NCBI GenBank assembly: GCA_024516155.1
Contig: JAJJXM010000026.1
Location: 372,001-436,000, forward strand
Source: Pyronema omphalodes
Taxonomy: Eukaryota; Ascomycota; Pezizomycetes; Pezizales; Pyronemataceae
Reading direction: 5' to 3'
DNA length: 64,000 nucleotides
This document shows positions 55,971 through 64,000 of the stretch, in pieces. The translations under genes and the position numbers were made by a program. Position 1 is the first letter of the stretch; each line of letters starts with the position of its first letter. Under the pieces are notes generated by a model, which saw only the letters and a list, made by a program, of their open reading frames with translations, was not told where the DNA came from and did no database searches.

Positions 55971-57788
55971 CTAATAACCCCAACCCCGTCTCCTAGCATC
56001 CAAATACTCCATTTCCGAGAGCTCTGCCCAAGTATAAACCCTCCTTCTATCTCCGGCATCCCCATTGGCATCAACTTCCCCATCCCCAGTTGTATCATCC
56101 AGCCTTAATAAACTCCTCAGTCGAGGCGATCTCGGGGTGATACGAGACAAGATGGAGGAGAAGAACCTAGATATCCCCGAGGATGGCGGAGAGACGATGG
56201 ATCCTGTTCGCGGGTTGGTAGTGGGGGATGTGTAGGCTCTGTTTCTATTCCTCTGCAGGCGGACTTGACGATGGGAATTGGTGTAGCGGGGATGAATCGG
56301 GATGTAGAGTCGGCTTGGTAGGGTGTTGGATCTTGTCCGAGCACTACCACTACCATCACCGCTTCCACTTGCAATTTCTCTTTCCCCGCTATTTCCACTG
56401 GTGATTGCACTGGTAATTACACCCCCACTCCCATTCCCACTTCCACCGGTAATCCTGGCGTTGTACTGGATAGCGAGAGGAGATGCATAGAACATCTCCT
56501 CCAAAGTAGATGGAGTACCACAGCAGGCAGGGCAACCGTATATATACCACGATTCGATATTCTGGTGCTGGGGCTGGTGCTGGTGCTGGGGCCGAGGCTG
56601 GGGCTGGTACCGTTGCAGGGCTGAAGATTGGAGGAGTGGGGTCGATTCTGTGGGCATTTGTTGATGTTGGATATTGGTTGGAAGGCTGTAAGAAGAAGGA
56701 AAAGAGATTATTGTACCGTCTTCAACGTGATAATTGTCGTCAAGCTCTGTAATCCGTGACTGAGACTGATGACCATGAACGTGACCGTAATTTCCGGGGG
56801 TTTGAGATCCGGAGTTACTATCATCATAACCGTCGCTGGGAGTTTGAAGAAGTATTTCCGGAGGAGTTGGGAAGTTGTTGCGATGAACTTCCGTTTCCGG
56901 AGTGTCCGAGATATCACCTGACTCAACAACGGAGCTATCGACTGATAAGCGGTGATCAGAGGAGGCGTAGTCAATCGTGCTATCGATATCGGCTTGATAG
57001 CCTTCGCTATTCAGGCTTTCGAAATCGTAGACCTCCTCGTCTTCCTCTTCCTCCTCCTCAATCTCTTCCTCATCATCATAATAGTCACCGTCGAGTTGAC
57101 TAGTCGTGATACTATTTCCCTCCTCAGAATATTCATCCCGACCAACCCTAAGGCCCTCATCATCTTCCCCGGCCATCTCCTCTTCCCGGCCCCCAGCCGC
57201 CGCATCCACATTCCCAAGCCCAACCCCAGCAGCCGCAGCCGCAGCCGCCGCCAACTCCCCAAGAACCCCAATATCCGCAACCCCGCGCATACGTTCGAAC
57301 CTCAAAGCCGGATAGACGGCAGGAACTGCTGGGATAATGCCAGCCAGGATCGTAGTTGACATAACTACTGGGAGGAGGGTATTTGGAGGGTTATCGTAGC
57401 CTTTGGATGCGTTGTTACCCTCATTGTTTGTACCATTCCCATTGTCGCCATTGCCATTGCTGTTACTACGGCGGCGGAAGATATTTCTAATACTCTTCCA
57501 GATGGATGATTTCCTTTGTGGTGGTGGTGTGGCGGAAATAGTTGTGATGGTAGTTGTACTGCTGATGGGGTAGCGTGATGAAAAGGGTGCGCTGGCTGTA
57601 TGGGGATGATTTTCTGGGAGGCATGCTTCCAGATCTAAATCCCGAGGGTTTACTGGCGCAGGGGAGTTGCGGAAGAAACTAAGGGTGCTTCTGATGAGGC
57701 GTGTGAAGAAGCCTGAGGAGGAGGAGGAGGAGGAGGGTATGCCAGTGCCGGGGTTGTGTTTCTGAGGTGGTATGGTGGGGGTTGCCAT
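55971..57788 (-). CDS. Large disordered Ser/acid-rich protein, unrecognised
   Basis: A single open frame of 605 residues starts at ATG 57788. The N-terminus is Ser-rich with a basic amphipathic stretch (GFFTRLIRSTLSFFRN). The middle has polyacidic runs (DEEEIEEEEEEDEEVYDF), Gln/His-rich repeats (QPQPRPQHQHQPQ) and a short Cys-containing motif (WYIYGCPACCGTPSTLEEMF). The C-terminal 80 residues are basic and Ser-rich, with SGISRFFSSILSRITPRSPR mirroring the N-terminal segment, and end YTWAELSEMEYLDARRRGWG. Two similar amphipathic basic segments suggest membrane or lipid contact, which is inference. Composition makes homologue detection hard. The unbroken 1.8 kb frame and clean start favour a real gene. 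Confidence 0.65.
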   Translation of the reverse strand: MATPTIPPQKHNPGTGIPSSSSSSSGFFTRLIRSTLSFFRNSPAPVNPRDLDLEACLPENHPHTASAPFSSRYPISSTTTITTISATPPPQRKSSIWKSIRNIFRRRSNSNGNGDNGNGTNNEGNNASKGYDNPPNTLLPVVMSTTILAGIIPAVPAVYPALRFERMRGVADIGVLGELAAAAAAAAGVGLGNVDAAAGGREEEMAGEDDEGLRVGRDEYSEEGNSITTSQLDGDYYDDEEEIEEEEEEDEEVYDFESLNSEGYQADIDSTIDYASSDHRLSVDSSVVESGDISDTPETEVHRNNFPTPPEILLQTPSDGYDDSNSGSQTPGNYGHVHGHQSQSRITELDDNYHVEDGTIISFPSSYSLPTNIQHQQMPTESTPLLQSSALQRYQPQPRPQHQHQPQHQNIESWYIYGCPACCGTPSTLEEMFYASPLAIQYNARITGGSGNGSGGVITSAITSGNSGEREIASGSGDGSGSARTRSNTLPSRLYIPIHPRYTNSHRQVRLQRNRNRAYTSPTTNPRTGSIVSPPSSGISRFFSSILSRITPRSPRLRSLLRLDDTTGDGEVDANGDAGDRRRVYTWAELSEMEYLDARRRGWGY

Positions 57789-58556
57789 TATGAGATTTGA
57801 AGATTTTTAGATTTTTGGATCGGGAGATTTGGTGCTTGAGCTGATGAAATAAGGAACTGCAGAAAGTAAAGATGCAAATAGATAAACTTTCCAGCGGAGT
57901 TGTTTCTTGTTGAAGACTTTGTCGAAGACAGTTGCGGTGATTTGCAGAGTCGGAGATTTGAAAATTTGATGCTGATGAAATCAGGAATTGTAGAAAGTAA
58001 GGATACAGGTAGAGAAACTTTGTAGATAAACTTTCAGTGAGTGGAGTCTCGTTGGAATTGTTATTGAACGTAGAGTTGTAAGTATGAGGATGAGTATGAA
58101 GGATGAAGGAGTGAAGGGAAAGAATTTCGCATCATATAGCCGTCTTGGTTCAAGAAGATCCGGGGGGAAGTTGGACTATGGGTGGGGATGTTTTTTGTTG
58201 TAATGGGTTTGGTATACAGGATGCAAGAGGACTCGGGGGCAGCGTGGAGACTGATGATGGTTGGTCATGGTGATTGAGGAGGTTTGGGCTGAGAATATTG
58301 AGAATATTGAGAATGGTGGGTATTGAGGGTTGTTGTGGATGACGGAAGGAATTATGGGGTTTATATATTGGTGTTGATAATTGACTTCAAAGGATTATTT
58401 GGATCTCGTTGCGGGGTTGAAGCTTCAAGATCGATGGTTATTTGGATTTAAAATTCTTTTGAAGTTGCTTTTGACACATCCTTTCGTTTTTTTCATCTCT
58501 TTTTGGGGATTTGCTGGGGTTATCTTTTGGAACTTCGTTTTATGTGAATAATGTAT
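57789..58556. other. Upstream region of the disordered-protein gene
   Basis: This 0.77 kb is purine-rich on the + strand and contains two similar segments near 57850-57900 and 57965-58030 (sharing CAGAAAGTAAAGATGCA-like and GATAAACTTTC-type words), a small local duplication. No ORF of note. Confidence 0.4.
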
Positions 58557-59030
58557 TCAGAGAAAATCGATGTTCATTTTGTCCGGAACTTGTTCCCTAC
58601 TTGATTCCAGCGAGGATTTTGGTGGCTTCTTATTCTTCTTGAGGACAGTCGTTTCGTCATGGAACCTGATGAGGAGTAGTTGAGAAATCTCGATTACAAC
58701 CTCAACAGGCTCTAGAGTGAATGGTATGGGTGATTTGATTACTTCAAGTATAGGTTTCAAATCGACTGTAAAGATCTCACTCTGCTCTTATAGCTCATCT
58801 GGTACTCAACTAAGGTGTCTCTTTCGGTATTACAATGGTGTTCAGGATCTTCTCTGTAACAGATATATACCGTCAGCTTCTTCTACCCACGTTTTCATCA
58901 GCTGAAGATAATTGATAGCGGGATTATTTTGTCTGCTATTTGGGAAATTTTGTGGGCATAGTATTCCTTCAGCTTTGTAAGCCTTCGTTTCTTTCTCTTT
59001 TTTTTTTTTCGGTATTTCAAACAAATTTCG
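58557..59030 (-). pseudogene. Candidate decayed ORF in several frames
   Basis: On the - strand, coding-like segments follow one another in shifting frames: INYLQLMKTWVEEADGIYLL, then YREDPEHHCNTERDTLVEYQ, and last PILEVIKSPIPFTLEPVEVV with QLLLIRFHDETTVLKKNKK, ending at TGA (58557-58559). Junctions look like indels, though an intron ending TTACAG is possible between the second and third. No family recognised. Confidence 0.33.
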
Positions 59031-59328
59031 TCTTTAGCGGAGTTTAAATCTAGTATGTTATAACCGTTTCTTTGTCTCATATTTCTTTGTAGTAATCTCT
59101 TTAATCAAGATGAGGGGTCGCGATCGACTGACGGGAGCCAGTCGCAAATTATCCGCGATAAGCGGTGCTGGCGCTAGTGAACTATTTGTTTCTCGGTAAA
59201 TACATAGGCGAATGATTCTTTATGTAACCGCTAGCCTTGGAACATTATGACATGACGGGGGCAGTCTGGATTTCATTTTCCACGAGCCTTTCAGCATCAG
59301 AGCCTAGCTGTGAATGGTGCGGTGTATG

Positions 59329-59376
59329 AACCCCGTGACCTCGCTACACATGGCGGACCGACTACCGATTGTGAAA
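59329..59376 (-). repeat. Short tRNA-like repeat, copy 3
   Basis: Reverse complement contains TTCACAATCGGTAGTCGGTC-like sequence and TGTAGCGAGGTCACGGGGTT followed by CATACACCGCACC. It lies about 200 bases upstream of the copy 3 upstream ORF in antisense orientation, the same arrangement as at copies 1 and 2. Confidence 0.45.
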
Positions 59377-59574
59377 TGGAGCAGTCATTCCCAGCACCAG
59401 TGCTTAAAATTCACGTCATGGTCGCGTAGATTTCAACTTTACCACAGATCCGAACACCTTCGCAACCACTTTCTCGAATTACGCCACCACAAGGCTCTGC
59501 TCAGTCTGCTCCAGTTAAAAAGGGCTTCTTGGAAATTTCTCCTAGGAACACTGGATTGTTTTCACCCTGCAACA

Positions 59575-59757
59575 ATGGTCACTTACAAAACAGTAATGGC
59601 AACTGGAAATGCCCCCCGACGACGACAGCAACTCGCTTCGATTTCTCGACGTTCCTCGAGTCACGCGGATATCCTAGGAAACACCGAATCGTGTAGCTCT
59701 CAATGCTTCCCAAGTACCCAAGAAATTGGCACCAGTACCGAATACATGGCATGGTAG
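59575..59757 (+). CDS. Upstream ORF of family copy 3, overlapping the main start
   Basis: A 60-codon frame starts MVTYKTVMATGNAPRRRQQ and ends GTSTEYMAW-stop. Its TGG-TAG overlaps the ATG-GTA start of the downstream frame exactly as in the other copies. In this copy the frame is open further upstream to 59314 without a stop. Confidence 0.4.
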   Translation: MVTYKTVMATGNAPRRRQQLASISRRSSSHADILGNTESCSSQCFPSTQEIGTSTEYMAW

Positions 59758-60637
59758 GAGTTCTTATTTCCTACGGTCTCGCGGCTCTTACCAAATATAG
59801 TCTCAGCTGCAACTCGAAAGCGAACGATGATCGAAAACTTACCAAAACATTGATTAGTAAAGATCCGAAGCATAAACAACAGAGTAGTATATTCTGGCAA
59901 ATACTTACAGTGCTCCTTGCTGGTGCAAGCATACTATTTTACTCCAATCATGTATACCAGAAAGTGATGATTGCACGTCGTCAGCGCCCCAATAGGATGA
60001 CCTTGCCGTTCCTCGACGAAAGCGTATATTTGCAAGATATAGCCAAGCAGCAATGTTTCTTGAAGGAGGACTATTTTGGAATAATGGATAACGTACCACG
60101 GGTTGCCTACCGGGAACGTGGGGTCTTTGATGAGGAGGTGGTGAGGGCCTTACTGGCTCTTCTAAATGTATATGAACGCGCTGGTCTCAAGGAAAATGCT
60201 GAATTGAGCAGAGAACACTTGATCACAGTTGGAAAAAGTATTCGCGGTCCCGCTGACTCTGTCAACACAACTGAGGTTGAGCGTAGCGAGGAACTGCTGG
60301 GGTACGTACATATAGGCCCGGCTTTGACAACACACGTGAGGCTCGGGAAAATGATATCCACGAGTCCTTACCATTGTAAGGGGTTTATCAGGCTGATCAC
60401 TATTTTGATTCCAGTTACATAGGAATGCTGCTTGAGGGTTGCCTTGTTGACGAAGCCCTCGAAGTCCTGGACCACGAAATGTTGACTCGTCTAGCGGTAC
60501 ATAAGGTCGACCATCCCCTGAAATCTCCTTGGACGGCCCGGATCCAGGAGCATATTGATCACGTCAAGGAGTTTGACGTTACATACTGCAGACCTGCACC
60601 ACTGGAAGAACTTCACAAGAGATTATACCGCCCTTAG
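59751..60637 (+). CDS. Unrecognised membrane-protein family, copy 3
   Basis: Predicted exons are 59751-60301 and 60415-60637, about 257 residues. The intron (GTACGT to TTCCAG) has the same position and phase as in copies 1 and 2. The protein has a short N-terminus (ISYGLAALTKYSLSCNSK), one transmembrane segment (ILTVLLAGASILFYSNHV), a conserved middle (DESVYLQDIAKQ, KEDYFGIMDNVPRVAYRER) and the C-terminal motif IQEHIDHVKEFDVTYCRP. An in-frame ATG at 59703 would add 16 residues, but the other copies are closed there. This copy is 40 kb away and inverted relative to the tandem pair. The similarity extends into the 3' flank, for example GATAAGGATATCCCATA at 60715-60731. Function unknown. Confidence 0.62.
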
Positions 60638-60649
60638 ACAGAATCGTTG

Positions 60650-61133
60650 CTCGGGAGATTATACGTTGTGGTAGTCTTGCCATTCAGATTTTCCAAGAAA
60701 ACACTACAAGCACTGATAAGGATATCCCATAAACTCTGTTTATGTTATTATTATGACGGAAAATGCATGTATTTAGACCTAGAAGTGCATCAGTTGAGTC
60801 TCGGTGAGTATATGCAAAAACAATACATCAGGTCTTTAAACGTTGAATTTGTTAGGCTTAGTTAAGTTAAATCAAAAAGATCGCCCTCCCCTCCTCTCCT
60901 CTGCTTCGTTGTCTTCCTGTTCTTTCAATTTCACACCGGAATCTCGTTCTTACACCTACACCGCTCCGCATACCTCGAGCCCACAGCCTTCGTTTTGTCG
61001 CCCAGGAAACACTCCCAAATCGTCATCGCACGGTACGAAAAAAAAACTCCCGATCCACGGCCGGCCCCATTAACAAACGCGACCTCTTTCAAAACTTTGC
61101 CGGCGGCGAGTTGGAGAACACAAAGGGAGATGA
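60650..61133. other. Intergenic spacer
   Basis: The left part is 3' flank shared with the membrane family. A + strand frame from 60843 and an alternative one ending at 61143 are short; either could be a 5' exon of the following ORF, but no junction is convincing. Confidence 0.3.
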
Positions 61134-61544
61134 TCTGCCCGTAACATCGACTTGCAAAGCCACAGTGGCTCTCCAAGCTCGACGCCAATAACCAGTACCA
61201 GCACCACCTCGCCAACCGGGAAGGTTGAGATACCAATGACCACGACGGGGCCACCTGCTGTCCGGTCCATCCATTCTTCAGCGACCCAGAGCTCCTCAAG
61301 CTCGTCGCCAATAAACAATACCAGCATTCCAACCCAGGGGGTCCATGAACCTACGGCTGTGGCAGAGTCTGGTGATGGAATGAGCAAACTCGAAATAGTT
61401 GAAGCATATGTCGCAGTTATAGTATTTGCGTTCGAGATTTTACGCCGGATTCTCATTTACGTTGTGTGGCGCGTTCCAGAGGAGCGCAGACAACTCCGGT
61501 CCTCCGGATATACAAGTTTTTCGATGCCTGCCAACATTTACTAG
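61134..61544 (+). CDS. Possible small single-pass membrane protein, incomplete model
   Basis: An open frame with no good ATG near its beginning encodes a Ser/Thr-rich region in two similar halves (SSTPITSTSTTSPT and SSSPINNTSIPTQG). One hydrophobic helix follows (VAVIVFAFEILRRILIYVVW), then a short basic tail. An upstream exon would be needed; the first internal ATG is near 61238. It may be lineage-specific or decayed. No family recognised. Confidence 0.3.
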   Translation, partial: SARNIDLQSHSGSPSSTPITSTSTTSPTGKVEIPMTTTGPPAVRSIHSSATQSSSSSSPINNTSIPTQGVHEPTAVAESGDGMSKLEIVEAYVAVIVFAFEILRRILIYVVWRVPEERRQLRSSGYTSFSMPANIY

Positions 61545-62427
61545 AATGGCTCATATTCATCGGGCGACTTTTGGAGGGATCGTTGAAATTATGGAAGTTA
61601 CTAGCGTAGAGAATTTTTACAGGCTAGGGATAGGTGAGAGAAGGGGAGAGAAGAGAGAGGCGGAGTAGCTAGAGGGAAGAGAGAAGAGAGGCGGAAGAAG
61701 TAACAAGAAGAAAGAGCAAACATGGCACAAAATGTAACGGCGATTATGTTGACCTTATTGGTCCGGCGTAAAATTGTTTTTTTCTATGTAGTGTTGGCTA
61801 TGTAAGTCCATGCGACTCGGTGGGAGTGAGATTTCTGTTTTTTCTTTTATTTCTGTGTAGAATTCAAACATTGAGAATAAAAAGTATGTTGCACTTGTAA
61901 ACTGTATCTTCAGGTTCACAACCGCAGGGATAAATACTTCTGATTGACATTCTCAATTGCGAATCCAAAACTTCCAAATTTTTGTCATCTTGATTCTTGA
62001 AGAAATCATGATACTGCTGGCAAACTTGCGCTCGATTCTTTAAGCTCCCCTAGGCTCCGATTGAACCTACGGCCAAGAGTTTGACCCGGTTGAGGAACAT
62101 GCAAGGCCGCCGGAATCCGTCTTGTTTGCAACTTCTACATTTTCGGTGAAGTAGTAACGACTAAATCTCATATCCCGAGGCATACAGAAGTTTCCTCCGC
62201 ATCACTTTGCGCTCATTGAGTCTTCTCAATCTGCCTCGTGACTTTTTCCCATATTTGTATAAGTGTAACCTGCCTGCGATAGGGCAGGAGCATTGGCTCC
62301 TCAATTACAAAGGAACATGTATAAAGTTACACCACTTGTTTCGATACAGAATGGAGGTCGAGGTGGTCCGATGCGAAAAGTTCGACCCCGAGCATTCTGT
62401 CGATTGAACCCTAACCCGATCAACGAG
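61545..62427. other. Intergenic region
   Basis: Purine-rich GGAGAGAAGAG tracts lie near 61630-61710. A + strand frame of 66 codons at 62207-62407 is not supported. No gene seen. Confidence 0.35.
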
Positions 62428-62500
62428 TGATGCGGTGTGTGAAACCCGTGATCTCGCTACGCATAGCGGTCCGGCTATCGATTCTGCAACCAGCAGTTAG
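62428..62500 (-). repeat. Short tRNA-like repeat, copy 4 (solo)
   Basis: Reverse complement contains GCAGAATCGATAGCCGGACC and GCGTAGCGAGATCACGGGTT followed by TCACACACCGCATCA. It is not next to a membrane-family gene, so the element is independently dispersed. It lies about 50 bases from the LINE 3' end. Confidence 0.45.
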
Positions 62501-63051
62501 CCTTTTATCGAGAAGCTAGTCCCAGTGCTAACTCTATCCATTAGACAACTATTTATTTTATTTATTTATTTGTCATACACGCTTGCAACCGTAAGGTTAT
62601 GGCGGGTACTACTTTAAGGTACAATGCTGACCATCGGGGGTGACTCCGATGGCCACTGGGTACGCCCCAGAGCGGTCTATCTAAGTTTCTGGCAGTAGTC
62701 GCCTCTGTCTTTCTGTCTGTGTCTGTCCCTCTCGTCGTTGTGTCCGTGAGCCCTGTTTGCTCCAGTATCTTTCCTCCACCCTTCCCCAGTTTCTACCGCC
62801 TGAAACTCTGATAATAATAAGAAAAGTAAAGGAAAACAAAGGAAATGAGAAATACAGAAACACACCCATCCCCGGCTCCTTGACTTTCCCATCTCTCCTC
62901 TCCCTTTTCGTCATTCGTGATACAAAGGAAAACATAGTGTAAAAGAAAAGTTAGAAAATGTAGCAAATCCTCCCTTCTTCGAATCCATCTTTGTCCTGTC
63001 CTATCGACAGTTTGCTTCTGGTTTAAATACATTCTGGTGTTTTTTCTTCTC

Positions 63052-63091
63052 GTTTTTTTTTTTTTGTTTTTTTTTTTTTTTTTTTTTTTTA
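63052..63091 (-). repeat. A-rich tract directly after the LINE stop codon
   Basis: On the - strand the stop codon runs into about 26 consecutive A residues, then C, then about 13 more. It separates the coding part from the 3' UTR rather than ending the element. Confidence 0.8.
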
Positions 63092-64000
63092 CAGGTGTTC
63101 TTCATCAGGGTCAGTTAACGTACCCCAATCTGCCATTGTGAATCTGTGTTCTGGTGAGTGTCTCTCCGCTACAGGGGTACTTAACTGTGTGTGTGCCCAT
63201 TCGGCAGTTGCGAGCTTCGTGTCAGAGATAATAGTGGTCAGGGCTTGAATTCCGTGTGGCGTGTGGAGGATCATCTTGAGTTGTAGTTGTCTGTGCCGTG
63301 GTAGTTTAAGTTGGTGGCGGAGGTTAATCCGGTGGGAGGTAAATTTGGGGCAGGCCAGGATCAGGTGGCGTGGGGTTTGAGGTGGGTGGAGGGGGCATGT
63401 GCATGAGCGGGAGGGGTATTGTTCGGAGGGGGGGTGTGCCAGGCTGTTGAGAAAGTAACCATGTCCTGTTCGGAGGCCCAGTATCGCCGTGGATATTTTT
63501 CGGGGCACTGATGTGTACGCTTCATCAAGCTTCCGCTTGAATGGTGCATCGTATGTCTTTGGGCGGGTGGATGAGGTGTACCAGGTGACCCAGTCATGGA
63601 TGTGAGCTTCATGGATGCGGCGTCGCAGCCATGACAGGGAGATTGTCGAGTTCGGTCGGGGGTTTCTTTCAGTTGCCAATTTTGCCAGGCGATCTGCTTC
63701 ATCGTTGCCTGCAATGTCGGTATGGCCTGGTACCCAGTGAAGGTGCACTGTGGAGTTGGTTCGCGTGAGGAGGGTTTGACAGGTGTGGTGGATGATGCCG
63801 GCAGTTTCCCGTCCTGGGCCTGGCGAGAGGTGCGAGGAGCGGATGATGGCTGCCTGGTTGTCGGTGAAGATGTGTATCTGGCGGTTGTGGAGGTGGAGGC
63901 GTCGAAGGTGTGTGGCGCAGGAGAGTAGGCTTTCTGAGATGGCTTGTAGTTCCGCGTCAAAGATTTCGTTTGTGTCGGACATGGGGATAAGGGCCTGTAT
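63089..64000 (-). CDS. RNase H domain of a LINE ORF2, partial
   Basis: The frame is open at the window edge, so this is the C-terminal part, at least 304 residues. RNase H features: the glutamate in FDAELQAISESLL, the aspartate in IHIFTDNQAAI, then VHLHWVPGHTDIAGNDEADR with the last catalytic aspartate and the conserved histidine. The first catalytic aspartate would lie beyond the edge. Downstream is a zinc-knuckle-like set of Cys and His residues (CTCPLHPPQTPRHLILACP), as found after RNase H in Tad-like LINE elements. No stop or frameshift occurs in the visible part, so the copy may be young. Confidence 0.88.
   Translation of the reverse strand: MQALIPMSDTNEIFDAELQAISESLLSCATHLRRLHLHNRQIHIFTDNQAAIIRSSHLSPGPGRETAGIIHHTCQTLLTRTNSTVHLHWVPGHTDIAGNDEADRLAKLATERNPRPNSTISLSWLRRRIHEAHIHDWVTWYTSSTRPKTYDAPFKRKLDEAYTSVPRKISTAILGLRTGHGYFLNSLAHPPSEQYPSRSCTCPLHPPQTPRHLILACPKFTSHRINLRHQLKLPRHRQLQLKMILHTPHGIQALTTIISDTKLATAEWAHTQLSTPVAERHSPEHRFTMADWGTLTDPDEEHL

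Larger units (their letters stand above)
62547..64000 (-). mobile_element. LINE (Tad/I-like non-LTR retrotransposon), 3' part, truncated by window edge
   Basis: Reading leftward: an RNase H-containing ORF end (64000-63089), an A-rich tract, about 500 bp of 3' UTR, and a tail of AAATA-type units ending near 62547 (TTTATTTTATTTATTTATTT on the + strand). The 3' UTR recurs at 31149-31637 and 20981-21195, so the family has been mobile in this genome. The reverse transcriptase lies outside the window. Confidence 0.85.

Noticed and set aside
62275..62320. Two GC-rich hairpins resembling a bacterial terminator
   Set aside because: The genome is eukaryotic; no T-run or gene end supports a function.
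1..64000. CRISPR array, prophage, or biosynthetic gene cluster
   Set aside because: No regularly spaced repeats with unique spacers, no phage genes, and no polyketide, peptide or terpene synthase were found.

Overview
This window comes from a filamentous ascomycete, probably Pezizomycotina. Genes carry short introns of about 47-140 bp with GTANGT-type donors, CTRAY-type branch points and CAG or TAG acceptors. Proteins match fungal families, intergenic DNA is long, and a Tad/I-like LINE is present. I cannot fix the genus; an early-diverging class such as Pezizomycetes or Orbiliomycetes is only a guess. There is no sign of bacterial organisation.

Layout. From 0.9 to 12.3 kb lie two large nuclear genes on the + strand: an FG nucleoporin of the Nup159/Nup214 type and a BLM/Sgs1-type RecQ helicase. 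From 13.1 to 20 kb is an accessory block. It holds a small two-helix membrane ORF whose 5' end is partly duplicated, then two diverged tandem copies (- strand) of an unrecognised membrane-protein gene. A third copy sits on the + strand at 59.6-60.6 kb. From 22 to 28.3 kb are two ribosome-biogenesis genes, RPP0 (ribosomal stalk P0) and RPA135 (second-largest subunit of RNA polymerase I). From 30 to 35.2 kb are a multi-pass membrane protein and a disordered nuclear-looking protein. From 35.2 to 38 kb is a relic-rich region with degenerate telomere-like repeats, a decayed ORF and a roughly 1 kb element with long terminal inverted repeats. From 38.2 to 41.6 kb are a GNAT acetyltransferase frame broken by two in-frame TAG codons and a WDR5/Swd3-type WD40 protein. 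From 42.2 to 49.1 kb are a secreted repeat protein with evenly spaced Lys-Arg sites, a 3-hydroxyacyl-CoA dehydrogenase family enzyme and the chromatin actin-related protein Arp4. From 49 to 62.4 kb are a long gene-poor stretch, two lineage-type low-complexity proteins, further decayed ORFs and the third copy of the membrane family. From 62.5 to 64 kb is the 3' part of a LINE with an RNase H domain, cut by the window edge.

The conserved genes are housekeeping: nuclear pore, recombination, ribosome and rRNA synthesis, histone methylation and remodelling. They do not form a pathway or cluster. The most unusual content is the three-copy membrane-protein family. Each copy has a conserved intron, an upstream 59-60 codon ORF whose stop overlaps the main start codon, and a nearby short tRNA-like repeat. 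Other points of interest are the Kex2-repeat-like secreted protein, the two-TAG acetyltransferase, and LINE fragments whose target-site duplications are still visible. Exon boundaries are my own splice predictions from reading frame and splice signals; none is backed by transcripts.
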